Shown in pieces: positions 25,158 through 33,709 of a DNA stretch of 64,000 nucleotides (position 1 is the first letter of the stretch; each line of letters opens with the position of its first letter). A program made the position numbers and the translations under genes. This DNA comes from Sporosarcina pasteurii (GTDB lineage: Bacteria > Bacillota > Bacilli > Bacillales_A > Planococcaceae). A model generated the notes under the pieces. The model did not search any database. It was not told the DNA's origin and saw nothing but the letters and a program-made list of their open reading frames with translations. The stretch lies in assembly GCF_041295575.1 (NCBI RefSeq), contig NZ_CP160452.1, forward strand, positions 3,038,001 to 3,102,000. The letters are read 5' to 3'.

Positions 25158-25925
25158 ATGCTTAAAATAGGAAATCATTCATTTTCATCGAGATTATTGT
25201 TAGGGACTGGTAAATACCCATCATTTGAAACTCAAAAAGAAGCTGTTCGTGTTTCTGAAGCAGAAATTTTAACATTCGCAGTCCGTCGAATGAACGTTTT
25301 TGAACCATCACAACCAAATTTCTTAGAACAACTTGATTTATCAAAATATACTTTGCTTCCAAATACCGCTGGTGCAAAAACAGCTGAGGAAGCTGTACGT
25401 ATCGCAAAACTGGCAAAGGCATCTGGTTTATGTGACATGGTTAAGGTAGAAATTATTGGCTGTGACCACTCCTTGTTGCCAGACCCAGTTGAAACGTTAC
25501 GTGCCACAGAAATGTTATTGGATGAAGGTTTTATCGTACTTCCCTATACATCTGATGACGTTGTACTTGCCCGCAGATTATGTGAAATGGGTGTCAATGC
25601 CATCATGCCGGGTGCAGCGCCTATCGGATCAGGTCGCGGCATATTAAACCCACTGAATTTGTCCTTTATTATCGAACAGTCGGAAGTCCCTGTCATTATT
25701 GATGCTGGCATTGGTTCTCCAAAAGATGCAGCCTATGCGATGGAACTCGGCGCGGATGCTGTTTTATTAAACACGGCCGTGTCCGAAGCAAAGGACCCAG
25801 TGAAAATGGCAGAAGCGATGAAACTTGCCATTGAAGCGGGACGACTTGGTTTTGAGGCTGGACGGATGCCTGAACGTGACTACGCAGTAGCTAGCAGTCC
25901 GATGGAAGGACTCTTGCCAAATTGA
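25158..25925 (+). CDS. thiG: Thiazole synthase
   Basis: A 255-aa TIM barrel that forms the thiazole phosphate from DXP, dehydroglycine and ThiS-thiocarboxylate. It begins [20 protein letters not shown] and includes [48 protein letters not shown] and [14 protein letters not shown] 25158 is preferred (nine bases after AGGAGG) to the ATG at 25152 that overlaps thiS. No thiO gene lies between tenI and thiS, so the glycine imine must come from elsewhere. Confidence 0.95.
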   Translation: MLKIGNHSFSSRLLLGTGKYPSFETQKEAVRVSEAEILTFAVRRMNVFEPSQPNFLEQLDLSKYTLLPNTAGAKTAEEAVRIAKLAKASGLCDMVKVEIIGCDHSLLPDPVETLRATEMLLDEGFIVLPYTSDDVVLARRLCEMGVNAIMPGAAPIGSGRGILNPLNLSFIIEQSEVPVIIDAGIGSPKDAAYAMELGADAVLLNTAVSEAKDPVKMAEAMKLAIEAGRLGFEAGRMPERDYAVASSPMEGLLPN

Positions 25926-26938
25926 ATAGCCGTTATTCACGACAAGAACTGTTCGCACCGATTGGGATAGAAGGACAAAAACGAATTAGCGCAGCAAATA
26001 TCTTTATTCTCGGGGCTGGCGCACTTGGTTCTTCCTCTGGAGAAATGTTGGTACGCGCTGGCGTTAAGCGTGTGACCATTGTTGACCGAGATATCATTGA
26101 TTGGACCAATTTGCACCGTCAACAACTGTATACAGAACAAGACGTTATCGATCAATTGCCGAAAGCAGTGGCAGCGGAGAAACGTTTGAAAAGCATTAAT
26201 GGGGATGTGGATGTATCAGGAATGGTCGTTGATGTGACAGCTGAAAATGTACTCGAGTTAATTGAAGGACATGACGTGATTTTGGATGCAACCGATAATA
26301 TTGAAACGCGGTTGCTTATGAATGACGCTGCATTAAAACGCGGCGTCCCCTTTTTCATGGGGGCCTGCGTAGGCAGTTACGGATTAACTTTCCCGATTGG
26401 CATAAAAGAAGAGCAACCGTGCTTACATTGTTTACTTGAAACATTACCACCTCAGTCATTAACTTGCGATACGGTCGGTGTCATTAGTCCAATCGTCGTC
26501 ACAACTGCTGCCCGCCAAGTTGCAGATGTACTTAAATACATTACGGGCAATGAATTTATGCCGAAACTTGAATCTGCAAATTTATGGACAGGTGAAAGGT
26601 CATCGATGAATGTCGAAAGCTTGAAAAAAGACAATTGCCCAAGCTGCTCTGCTGAATCGGTATACCCCTATTTATCGGCCCGTGAATCTACTCGTTTTGC
26701 GGTGCTCTGCGGACGTGATACCGTTCAACTATCGTGGCCGCCAAACCGCCGTGTCGAATTAAAAACATTCGTGAATTCCGTCGAACCTATTGTGCAGAAA
26801 CTCATCCACAATCCACATCTTGCTGCCTTTGAATTCGATAGTCACCGCATCGTCTTGTTCCGCGATGGACGAATGCTGATTCACGGAACGAAAAACATTG
26901 CCGAAGCCCGAATGATTGCAGCGAAATTGTTAGGATAA
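25922..26938 (+). CDS. thiF: ThiF/MoeB-type adenylyltransferase
   Basis: A 338-aa E1-like enzyme that adenylates the ThiS C-terminus. It opens [18 protein letters not shown], followed by the nucleotide-binding [19 protein letters not shown], the [11 protein letters not shown] catalytic region and DATDN. Two Cys pairs, CLHC (about residue 165) and CPSC (about 238), form the structural zinc site. The C-terminal 100 residues are an extra domain found in Bacillales ThiF. The start is TTG, overlapping the thiG stop; GGAAGG precedes it. Confidence 0.92.
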   Translation: MNSRYSRQELFAPIGIEGQKRISAANIFILGAGALGSSSGEMLVRAGVKRVTIVDRDIIDWTNLHRQQLYTEQDVIDQLPKAVAAEKRLKSINGDVDVSGMVVDVTAENVLELIEGHDVILDATDNIETRLLMNDAALKRGVPFFMGACVGSYGLTFPIGIKEEQPCLHCLLETLPPQSLTCDTVGVISPIVVTTAARQVADVLKYITGNEFMPKLESANLWTGERSSMNVESLKKDNCPSCSAESVYPYLSARESTRFAVLCGRDTVQLSWPPNRRVELKTFVNSVEPIVQKLIHNPHLAAFEFDSHRIVLFRDGRMLIHGTKNIAEARMIAAKLLG

Positions 26939-26943
26939 ATGAA

Positions 26944-26988
26944 ATAAGCCATTTTCATTCCTTATAAATGGATAGAAATGGCTTTTCA
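26944..26988 (+). terminator. Terminator of the thi operon
   Basis: AAGCCATTT (26946-26954) pairs with AAATGGCTT (26976-26984), followed by TTC-rich sequence. Confidence 0.75.
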
Positions 26989-27162
26989 CTCTCCGTTCTT
27001 GCGTCTTTCAAAAAGACGCAAGATAATGAAAGCACCGCTGAACAACAATAATACCTGCATAAAACGCGCGAAAATATGCGTTGGGACTTCCAAAATATCC
27101 ATGAAGTATAAGAAAAATACCGCAAAGATAAACGACATACTATACTTTAAAAGCTTTCTCAC
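26986..27162 (-). CDS. Small membrane protein downstream of the DUF1648 gene (58 aa)
   Basis: A 58-aa hydrophobic protein with two predicted helices (YSMSFIFAVFFLYFMDIL and FMQVLLLFSGAFIILRLF) and a basic end, RRKNG. GTG 27162 follows TAGGGGAAAG, overlapping the end of the broken DUF1648 gene, so the two were probably one operon. I do not recognise a family. Because the upstream gene is now interrupted, expression may be altered. Confidence 0.5.
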   Translation of the reverse strand: MRKLLKYSMSFIFAVFFLYFMDILEVPTHIFARFMQVLLLFSGAFIILRLFERRKNGE

Positions 27163-27580
27163 CTTTCCCCTACTCCCTCGACAAACGAATCGAACGAAAG
27201 ATAAAATACCCGATTGGGATAAAAATACAAATAAAAAACATAGGCGTAAACCATGCACCAAGTGATTCATGACGTCCCAAAGCCACTTGAATGTTGCTCC
27301 AATTTATATATGCAAAAATGATTGTGATGATATTTTTTATCACATTCACCATAAGTCGACCATTCAACTATTGCACTTCAGAATTGTCTTTCGTTAAATT
27401 CATCCCCTTCCGACAAGGAGATGCCGTCTGATTTGTGTTACGGTGCTTTAGCGCCAACAATTCAGGTGGCGAGGAATTGTCGTCGCTGACAAGCGAAAGA
27501 TTTCTAGCTTGTTCACCTCTCCATTGTCGCAATACTCTGCCGATGTTATAATAGAACATACTGAAATGGGGTGAACACCA

Positions 27581-28696
27581 ATGACGACAATTACGGCTAA
27601 AATTCAAATTTACGTGCCTGACCATGACGTTGAAATCCTCGAATCAACAACAAGTGCTTATCGGCAAGCATGTAATTGGTTAAGTAAAAAAATCTTTCAA
27701 ACGAGAGTCCTAAATCTAGCCAATCTAAACAATCTTTACTACAAAATCCTTCGGGAAACCTTCGGATTAAAAAGCCAAATGGCACAATCGGCTATGAGAA
27801 CGGTCGTTGCTAGATATAAATCCGCCAAATCAAACGGTCATAAGTGGTCCCAAGTACGTTTTCGGCTGCCCGAATATGATCTCGTTTGGAATCGCGATTA
27901 CTCGCTCAATCAAGACGTTTTTTCAGTCAACACTTTAAGCTGTCGGTTAAAATTCAAGTTTGAGAAAAAGGCAATGAAACGTTATTTTAATGGCACTTGG
28001 AAATTTGGGACGGCTAAACTTGTCCAGAAATTTAACAAATGGTTTCTCCACATCCCCATGACTAAAAAATTTGCGAAATTAAAACTGCGCAATGTAAATC
28101 ATATAGTCGGCATTGATCTCGGTGTAAACTTTCTCGCAACTTCTTACGATAGCCACGGTAAAACAACCTTCTTTAGCGGCAAACAAATCAAACAGAAGCG
28201 CGGTCAATATAAAGCACTACGTAAACAACTAGCCAAAAAACAAACAGCTTCAGCACGTTCAAGAATAAAAGCAATTGGTTCAAGAGAAAACCGTTATGTG
28301 ACGGATGTCAATCATCAAATCACAAAGGCACTCGTTGAACGCTACCCAAGAGGGACTTGTTTTGTGCTCGAAGATTTGAAAGGTGTACGTAAGTCGACTG
28401 AAAAAGTATGCGTTAAAAATAGATATGTACACGTGTCTTTGGCATTCCATCAATTTCGTGAAATGTTAACATATAAAGCAACGATGAATGGACAATTAGT
28501 CATCATAGTAAACCCAGCTTATACATCTCAAACATGCCCAAAATGCGAACACAAAGGGAAAGCAAATCGCAATAAAAAAACGCATACTTTCTGTTGTAAA
28601 AACTGCACATACACATCAAATGATGACCGTATTGGCGCAATGAATCTCCACGATAAAGGTATGAAAACCTTGCGTGGCGGTACGATTTCGGCATGA
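27581..28696 (+). CDS. tnpB: RNA-guided endonuclease TnpB
   Basis: A 371-aa OrfB/TnpB protein. The RuvC-like site looks complete: GIDLGVNF (Asp179), VLEDLKG (Glu264) and NDDRIGAMNL (Asp348/349). The zinc finger has CPKC (about 323) and CKNC (about 343). TnpB is guided by an omega RNA from the element's right end to cut DNA next to a TAM, which helps the element persist. The ATG follows GGGGTGAAC, and a TATAAT-like box lies at about 27547. The reading frame is intact, so the protein may still be active although no transposase is present. Confidence 0.9.
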   Translation: MTTITAKIQIYVPDHDVEILESTTSAYRQACNWLSKKIFQTRVLNLANLNNLYYKILRETFGLKSQMAQSAMRTVVARYKSAKSNGHKWSQVRFRLPEYDLVWNRDYSLNQDVFSVNTLSCRLKFKFEKKAMKRYFNGTWKFGTAKLVQKFNKWFLHIPMTKKFAKLKLRNVNHIVGIDLGVNFLATSYDSHGKTTFFSGKQIKQKRGQYKALRKQLAKKQTASARSRIKAIGSRENRYVTDVNHQITKALVERYPRGTCFVLEDLKGVRKSTEKVCVKNRYVHVSLAFHQFREMLTYKATMNGQLVIIVNPAYTSQTCPKCEHKGKANRNKKTHTFCCKNCTYTSNDDRIGAMNLHDKGMKTLRGGTISA

Positions 28697-28921
28697 CCGA
28701 CATCGTAAGGGCGAAGTCAACCGTCCTGTGTATCTTATATCAAATAAGATACAGATATATCCTCAATTTAAGGTAGGAGTACTTTGTACGTTCGCACTAC
28801 TGGAGAGATATAAGTGTAAACTCGTTTAGCGGGGGCTAAACGGGCGGTAATCTAGGATTGCCGACACAAGCTCCATCTGAAAAGCGTAAAGTCGAAGACT
28901 TGCGTTCAGGTGGAGTGTGTT
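28697..28921 (+). ncRNA. Putative omega RNA (reRNA) / right end of the TnpB element
   Basis: The segment after tnpB contains hairpins: TGTATCTTAT / AATAAGATACA (about 28729-28752), GTTTAGC / GCTAAAC (about 28825-28842) and a long terminal one, CTCCATCTGAA / TTCAGGTGGAG (about 28871-28916). In this family the omega RNA spans this region and continues into the flank, which serves as the guide (here beginning GACATAGTT at 28922). Confidence 0.55.
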
Positions 28922-29189
28922 GACATAGTTATACACATGTGGGTATTTCTCTAAAATCGTCATACCTATCCACAGGATAGCCGCGATGATCGGAAGAATC
29001 ACCATTTCCGATTTACGTCCCACCTGTCTACTTCTCCAAATGCATTATAATGCGCTGGTACTTCATCTGGTAAGGTCGACCAACTTACGAATAAATAAAC
29101 AAGACTTCCGACGAATAAAATGATTGTGATCACGTTTAGCACCAATTCTATGATTTAATTTTCAACTTTAACTTCGGTCTTTCAAACAT

Positions 29190-29490
29190 ATCCACAATTT
29201 ATTCACCTCATGATACATACGGTATACGAACCGCTAAAGTTTCAACTTCCCTGTTACTTTACTCTCCTAATGAATAACTTTTATATGTATTCAACTACCA
29301 ATTGTATAATCGCTTAAACAATTAGCGCACACTACTCATAAACCCGCTAAGAGTTAACAAAACTATCTAAACAAATATACATCGTATTTTTAAAAATTAA
29401 CACTACCTAAACGCTTGCCTTTTACATCAATCATTATAAAATAAATAAGTTAAGGTGCGTTTTTAAAAATAGAATTAAAGGAGTTGTCCT
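29190..29490. other. Intergenic stretch before yitT-like gene
   Basis: AT-rich region between the start of the broken DUF1648 gene and the YitT-family gene. It should hold both divergent promoters, but I see no consensus clear enough to report. Confidence 0.4.
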
Positions 29491-30348
29491 ATGTTTTTTA
29501 TAGAAGCAAAAAGAATAGCTGTCGTGATTTTCGGCTCATTTTTACTTGCCATTTCGCTAAACTTCTTTTTAATTAATGCGAATGTGTACGCAAGCGGGTT
29601 TGCTGGGGCAGCACAGTTAACATCCAGTGTTTTTGAAGATTTCTTAGGTATGCATGTGAGTACAGGAATTCTCCTATTCCTATTTAACATTCCAGTCTTT
29701 ATATTAGGTTGGTACAAAGTTGGGAAAGGCTTTACAATCTATAGTATTGTTTCTGTTATTTGTGCAACCTTTTTCTTGGAAATATTACCTATCATCTCTG
29801 TATCCAATGATATTATTTTAAATACGGTTGTAGGTGGAGTTGTCAGTGGTATTGGTATAGGTCTTTCCTTAAAATGGGGAGCTTCAACAGGCGGGATGGA
29901 TATCGTCGCAATGGTATTATCACGCTTACAAGATAAGCCAATTGGAATCTATTTCTTAGTGCTCAATGGTGTAATTATTGTGCTTGCAGGTTTTTTATAC
30001 GAACCTGAAAATGCACTCTATACACTCATCGCACTTTACGTAACAACCGCCGTCATTGACGCTATTCATACACGTCATGAAAAAGTGACAGCGATGATTA
30101 TTACGCGAAAAGCAGACGAATTGCAATGTGCCATCCACGAAAAAATGGTCCGTGGTATCACGATTCTGCCTGCAAAAGGCGCTTATACAAAAGAAGAGAA
30201 TAATATGCTATATCTCGTCATTACACGCTATGAGTTGTATGATTTGGAAAAGATTATCGCTGAAGTAGATCCGAATGCCTTTACGAATATCGTTCAGACA
30301 GTAGGGATTTTTGGATACTTTAGACGCGAGGGCGAGGAAGTTGTTTAA
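29491..30348 (+). CDS. YitT family membrane protein
   Basis: A 285-aa protein with five or six helices in residues about 10-180 and a C-terminal soluble DUF2179 domain (about 190-280, TAMIITRKADELQCAI, RGITILPAKGAYTKEE, VDPNAFTNIVQ). The helix loop KWGASTGGMDIVA holds the family's TGG-D motif. ATG 29491 follows AAAGGAG. Function of the family is unknown; a membrane carrier is often assumed. It is monocistronic with a good terminator. Confidence 0.87.
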   Translation: MFFIEAKRIAVVIFGSFLLAISLNFFLINANVYASGFAGAAQLTSSVFEDFLGMHVSTGILLFLFNIPVFILGWYKVGKGFTIYSIVSVICATFFLEILPIISVSNDIILNTVVGGVVSGIGIGLSLKWGASTGGMDIVAMVLSRLQDKPIGIYFLVLNGVIIVLAGFLYEPENALYTLIALYVTTAVIDAIHTRHEKVTAMIITRKADELQCAIHEKMVRGITILPAKGAYTKEENNMLYLVITRYELYDLEKIIAEVDPNAFTNIVQTVGIFGYFRREGEEVV

Positions 30349-30383
30349 ACGAACTTGTTCTTGAATAAGTTATACAAAGGATA

Positions 30384-30420
30384 GAAACCTCTCACAACTG
30401 CGAGAGGTTCCTTTTTTTAT
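30384..30420 (+). terminator. Terminator of the YitT-type gene
   Basis: AACCTCTC (30386-30393) pairs with GAGAGGTT (30402-30409), followed by CTTTTTTT. Confidence 0.88.
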
Positions 30421-30520
30421 CTTTGTATATTTAGATAGTACCGAGACTGAAACCTCCACCCTATCACACCAAATGCTCGATATAATAGTAATCCAATTCT
30501 ATTATGTAACTTTCATCAAT

Positions 30521-31041
30521 TCAATTCATCGCCAATACACCCAAAACAAATTGCTCTTTATAATTTGTATAGTCATTCATATCGCCTGACTTATTCTCGA
30601 TAAAACTCAATTTGATCGACTCATATTCTTCCCTTAACGGTTTGGATGCATTAAGTTTATTTCGGAAATCAATGAAATCATTCCACTTCTTCCCTTGGTA
30701 ATCGACTAGATGAATAATATGGGTTTTAACATCAAATGTTTTATCGGTAAATCGCGCGAGCACAATCTCATCTTCAAGCTCGACACGTAGCCGGTAAAAT
30801 CCAATATCCCGCAACTTTTCAAAAATGCCGGAACATGATGTATATCTTCTACGCCGACAACAAAGTCAATCATCGGCTTCGCCTTGATTCCTTTAATAGA
30901 GGTGCTGCCGATATGTTCAATTCTAGTCACGGCAATACGAGCCGCTCTATGGATCTCTTTTTGTGTTTTATGAAATTCTTCAATCCAACCCACTTGCGGT
31001 TCTACTAAATTAATTTCTCCCTTTTTTAATCCTAAGATCAC
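30521..31041 (-). pseudogene. GrpB family (UPF0157) protein with a frameshift
   Basis: Two overlapping minus-strand frames complete one GrpB/UPF0157 nucleotidyltransferase-like protein. The first gives VEPQVGWIEEFHKTQKEI, IEHIGSTSIKGIKAKPMIDF and DIHHVPAFLK; the second continues KLRDIGFYRLRVELED, THIIHLVDYQG, FIDFRNKLNAS. The switch occurs near 30815, at AAAA in TTGAAAAGTTG, where one A appears to be missing. The start is GTG 31041 after AAAGGGG. A single-base change in a homopolymer could be a sequencing error. Confidence 0.82.
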
Positions 31042-31054
31042 TTGAACATCCCCT

Positions 31055-31231
31055 TTATTGATCTTCTTCAGACCTTCTGTTCGCTATATAAAACGCGGTT
31101 CCTGCGATAAATAATCCTGTACTTAACCACATTGCAATACCGTTATATTCACTCTTTAATAAAGTGATATTTGTTAACCAAATGAGATGAATCAAAGCCA
31201 TTATGATGAATAAACCAGTAATTGATTTCAT
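31055..31231 (-). CDS. Small two-helix membrane protein (58 aa)
   Basis: ATG 31231 follows a strong G-rich site (GAGGGGGGG). The product has two hydrophobic segments (TGLFIIMALIHLIWLTNI and GIAMWLSTGLFIAGTAFYIA) and ends NRRSEEDQ. Family not recognised. Its stop is 14 bases before the start of the frameshifted GrpB gene, suggesting one transcript. Confidence 0.65.
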   Translation of the reverse strand: MKSITGLFIIMALIHLIWLTNITLLKSEYNGIAMWLSTGLFIAGTAFYIANRRSEEDQ

Positions 31232-31255
31232 TACTTCCCCCCCTCTTCGGAAAAA

Positions 31256-31750
31256 CTATAAAAGCTTCGCTATATAATATTCATCAATATATTTTCCATC
31301 TATCCATAAAGAATGTCTTTTCGTACCTTCAATTTCAAATCCCATTTTCTTATATAGAGCGATGCCAGCTTCATTATGGGTCATCACCGTTAATTCCAAC
31401 CGATGAATCTCTTGCTCGATTGCCCACTTTTCCAACGCTGTAAACAGCTTTGTGCCTACTCCTTTTTCTCTAGCCTGTTCAGCGATGCCAATGACTACAT
31501 AGACCGAATGCTTGGTGCGCGCAGGATTTTTGCCAATTGCAAACAAGTACCCTAATAACCGCGCTTCTTCTTCTGCAATAAAAATAGCTGAAGTTTCTTG
31601 TCTTTTCATGACTTCAATGTGTTTCTCTTGTTGTTCGACTGTGATTTTCCTTTCACCAGGACCAAATAACATAAAGTTTGACTGCTCTACTTCTGCTATC
31701 AAACTTACCAATTTCCCAGCATCGCTAGGTTCTGCAAGCCTAATGAACAT
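31256..31750 (-). CDS. GNAT family N-acetyltransferase
   Basis: A 164-aa acetyl-CoA-dependent acetyltransferase. It begins MFIRLAEPSDAGKL; the acetyl-CoA loop reads IGIAEQAREKGVGTKL (Q/R-x2-G-x-G/A region), and the C-terminal LTVMTHNEAGIALYKKMGF and GTKRHSLWIDGKYIDEYY are typical of the RimJ/RimL-like small-molecule group. ATG 31750 is preferred to upstream in-frame starts because GGGGCGG precedes it and the GNAT fold begins there. Acceptor substrate is unknown. Confidence 0.82.
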   Translation of the reverse strand: MFIRLAEPSDAGKLVSLIAEVEQSNFMLFGPGERKITVEQQEKHIEVMKRQETSAIFIAEEEARLLGYLFAIGKNPARTKHSVYVVIGIAEQAREKGVGTKLFTALEKWAIEQEIHRLELTVMTHNEAGIALYKKMGFEIEGTKRHSLWIDGKYIDEYYIAKLL

Positions 31751-32105
31751 TTTGACCGCCCCAATCCAAGTATGTAGTAGCGCTTTTACATTCATCCTCT
31801 ATTTTTTCATACAAAGAACCTTCTTCTTTGTTTGAATTCATTCCATTTTTTCTTCCGATACTTCTTCGACATATCCATTCGATTTTCCTTTTCAGTTCTA
31901 ATGTACTGTCCAACATATGATAGTACATGTATTTCACCGCAGATATTCTACATGTGACCGGATTAGTTCTACCAGTTACCTAAATGATGCAGACGATAGC
32001 AATCCATCCGGATATGATAGAAGTACAGTAACAGGAAGGAGTTGGTGGGACATTAGACGAACATTATGAACGTATAAAAAAGTTTCATGAAAGGGGCGAA
32101 ACAAG
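31751..32105. other. Intergenic stretch between divergent GNAT and LytTR genes
   Basis: No gene is supportable. TATGATAG occurs at about 31916 and again at about 32021 and may mark -10 boxes, but no good -35 accompanies them. Confidence 0.35.
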
Positions 32106-32555
32106 TTGAAAGTTTCTTTAGACATTGACAGTCGTTTTGATGAAACGTTAGTTACCATAGAATGTCCCGAGTTAACCGAGGATGTCCAGGAAGTCTTAAC
32201 ATTTATTAAAGGAAGGACAACAAAGTTCTTAATTGGAAAAGAAGGTGACATGCAACATATTATCAAACCAAATGAAATTCACTATTGCCATACAGAAAAC
32301 GAAAAAGTCATTGCTGTTACCAAGAAAGGCTCATTCCAACTAAGGGAAAGACTGTATGAATTGGAGGAACTTCTCCCAACTCATCAGTTTATTCGATTAT
32401 CAAAATCTGTGATTGCCAATTTATATGAACTTAGTCGATTTGAAGCTTCCTTTAATGGAACACTTTGCGTCCATTTTAAATCTGGGGCCAAAGAATATGT
32501 TTCGAGAACTTACGTAAAAGACATCAAAAATGCATTACAAATGAACAGGAGGTAA
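32106..32555 (+). CDS. LytTR-domain DNA-binding protein
   Basis: A 149-aa protein without a receiver domain. Residues about 50-147 are a LytTR domain: IKPNEIHYCHTENEKVIAV, LRERLYELEELLPTHQFIR, LSKSVIANLYELSRFEASF, and SRTYVKDIKNALQ. The start is TTG, with GAAAGGGG upstream. Together with the DUF3021 membrane protein immediately downstream it matches the LytTR regulatory-system layout, in which a membrane protein inhibits the transcription factor. It probably controls its own two-gene operon. Confidence 0.85.
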   Translation: MKVSLDIDSRFDETLVTIECPELTEDVQEVLTFIKGRTTKFLIGKEGDMQHIIKPNEIHYCHTENEKVIAVTKKGSFQLRERLYELEELLPTHQFIRLSKSVIANLYELSRFEASFNGTLCVHFKSGAKEYVSRTYVKDIKNALQMNRR

Positions 32556-32560
32556 ATGAA

Positions 32561-32977
32561 ATGAAAACATTTTTATTCAGAAGTATAATCGGGATTTTCT
32601 TCGGAGCCTTCCTCGCAGTCCTCTTTACAAACGCCATTGTCATTTTTGAAGGACGCGAAACGTTAGACGGTGCTTTATTTATAAAAAACTCAATTGGCTC
32701 CATCTTATGCGGTTGGTTCTCTGCGGTCAGTCCACTTTACTTTGAAATTCCATCTTTAAAATTGTCACAGCAAACCGCACTGCATTTCGTGACACTTTTC
32801 ATCTTATATTTTTTACTCGCTTTCGGATTCGGCTGGATTCCTTTTACATGGATTAGTTTCTTCATCACCATTCTGATGTTCGTCATTTTCTACGCCGTCA
32901 TTTGGACGTGTTTCTATATATACTTCAGGCAGCAAGCAAAAAAATTGAATGCAGATTTAACAAAACTTCAAAGATAG
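32561..32977 (+). CDS. DUF3021-type membrane protein
   Basis: A 138-aa protein with four predicted helices (about 5-28, 42-60, 75-95, 100-125) and a short basic cytoplasmic tail (YFRQQAKKLNADLTKLQ). It lies five bases after the LytTR gene with AACAGGAGG as binding site. DUF3021 proteins accompany LytTR regulators in Firmicutes and act as membrane inhibitors in studied streptococcal systems; that role is inferred here from context. Its end nearly touches the convergent LysE gene. Confidence 0.78.
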   Translation: MKTFLFRSIIGIFFGAFLAVLFTNAIVIFEGRETLDGALFIKNSIGSILCGWFSAVSPLYFEIPSLKLSQQTALHFVTLFILYFLLAFGFGWIPFTWISFFITILMFVIFYAVIWTCFYIYFRQQAKKLNADLTKLQR

Positions 32978-32981
32978 TTAA

Positions 32982-33602
32982 TTAAGCCAAATTACTATAA
33001 AGCTTCAAAGCCATATACACGGCAACGCCAAAAACGACAAGGGCGGATACTTTATTTAACAAGGTCATTAGCTTTCCGCTCTTATCCAGTTTTCCGAAGT
33101 ACCGTCCCGACAGGGCAAGCCCAATAAACCAAATCCACGAAACAAAGATGGTCGTAAGGGTAAAAGCAATTTTAGCATCCCCTATGTAGCTTAAAGAATT
33201 CGTCCCAATGACACCGATCGTATCTAATAAAGCGTGTGGATTTAAAAGTGAAACGGATGCCGCAAATAGGATTTGTCTTTTCATTGAAAAAGATTGGCCC
33301 TCTAAATCGTTCGTGGAAACTTTTGTCCGCCACAATACTACACCCATATATAATAAAAAAATAATCCCTATCGAGAATATAATATTTTCCAACCAACTGA
33401 ACGTTAAAATTAGTAAAGAAACCCCTGATACTGCTGCTACAATTAAAATCGTATCGCTGATGCCCGCTGTAATCACGACAGGCAATGCTTTTCTAAACTT
33501 TGGTTGCAAAGCCCCCTGATTGAACACAAATACATTTTGAGCCCCTAGTGGAATAATTAAGCCGAATGCTAAAATAACGCCGTGGATAATTGCCTCAACC
33601 AA
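32982..33602 (-). CDS. LysE/ArgO-family amino-acid exporter
   Basis: A 206-aa membrane protein with six predicted helices. The N-terminal FGLIIPLGAQNVFVFNQGA is the LysE signature region, and SLLNPHALLDTIGVIG carries the family's N-P-x-A-x-x-D motif. Such carriers export basic amino acids such as lysine or arginine. The TTG at 33602 is chosen because GGAG lies six bases upstream; the frame opens nine codons earlier without a site. It is convergent with the LytTR pair. Confidence 0.85.
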   Translation of the reverse strand: MVEAIIHGVILAFGLIIPLGAQNVFVFNQGALQPKFRKALPVVITAGISDTILIVAAVSGVSLLILTFSWLENIIFSIGIIFLLYMGVVLWRTKVSTNDLEGQSFSMKRQILFAASVSLLNPHALLDTIGVIGTNSLSYIGDAKIAFTLTTIFVSWIWFIGLALSGRYFGKLDKSGKLMTLLNKVSALVVFGVAVYMALKLYSNLA

Positions 33603-33667
33603 CTTTCTCTCTCCTATTCTACCTATCAATTTAGTCTTTTAATTATCTAACAAGTGCGTTAAAATTA

Positions 33668-33705
33668 CAAAAAAAATCCGCATTGGCGCTATACCAATAC
33701 GGACA
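33668..33705 (-). terminator. Terminator of the rRNA methyltransferase gene
   Basis: TCCGCATTGG pairs with CCAATACGGA; the minus-strand hairpin is followed by eight T. Confidence 0.82.
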
Positions 33706-33709
33706 GTTT

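Larger units (their letters stand above)
27404..28921 (+). mobile_element. IS200/IS605-type TnpB-only element
   Basis: Boundaries are inferred by rejoining the interrupted DUF1648 frame: deleting 27404-28921 restores YNYV-MNLTKDN in frame and at family length. The left flank ends TTCAT (27399-27403), a plausible target/TAM pentamer; the right flank begins GACATAG. There is no TnpA transposase gene, no terminal inverted repeat and no target duplication, all usual for this family. Downstream of tnpB the right end contains several hairpins (omega RNA). Confidence 0.75.
27170..29189 (-). pseudogene. DUF1648 membrane protein, frameshifted and split by a TnpB element
   Basis: The two flanks of the TnpB element rejoin into a DUF1648 protein. 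Upstream half (29189-28922): MFERPKLKLKIK, then VLNVITIILFVGSLVYLFV, LPDEVPAHYNAFGEVDRW, then GRKSEMVILPIIAAILW and EKYPHVYNYV. Downstream half (27403-27170): MNLTKDNSEVQ, stop, LNGRLMVNVIKN and YINWSNIQVALGRHESLGAW. Lesions: one frameshift near 29155, one near 29030 (a missing G in a G run), the insertion, and a TAG in place of the expected Tyr codon before LNGRL. The gene is clearly dead. Confidence 0.82.

Noticed and set aside
27404..28921. A TnpA (Y1 transposase) partner for tnpB
   Set aside because: No Y1 transposase frame exists on either strand within or beside the element.
28826..29023. 65-codon minus-strand frame as a separate small gene
   Set aside because: Its first half is a fragment of the interrupted DUF1648 gene, and its last half is the right end of the TnpB element.
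31740..31937. 65-codon minus-strand frame upstream of the GNAT gene
   Set aside because: It has no ribosome binding site or recognisable domain, and it overlaps the GNAT start in another frame.
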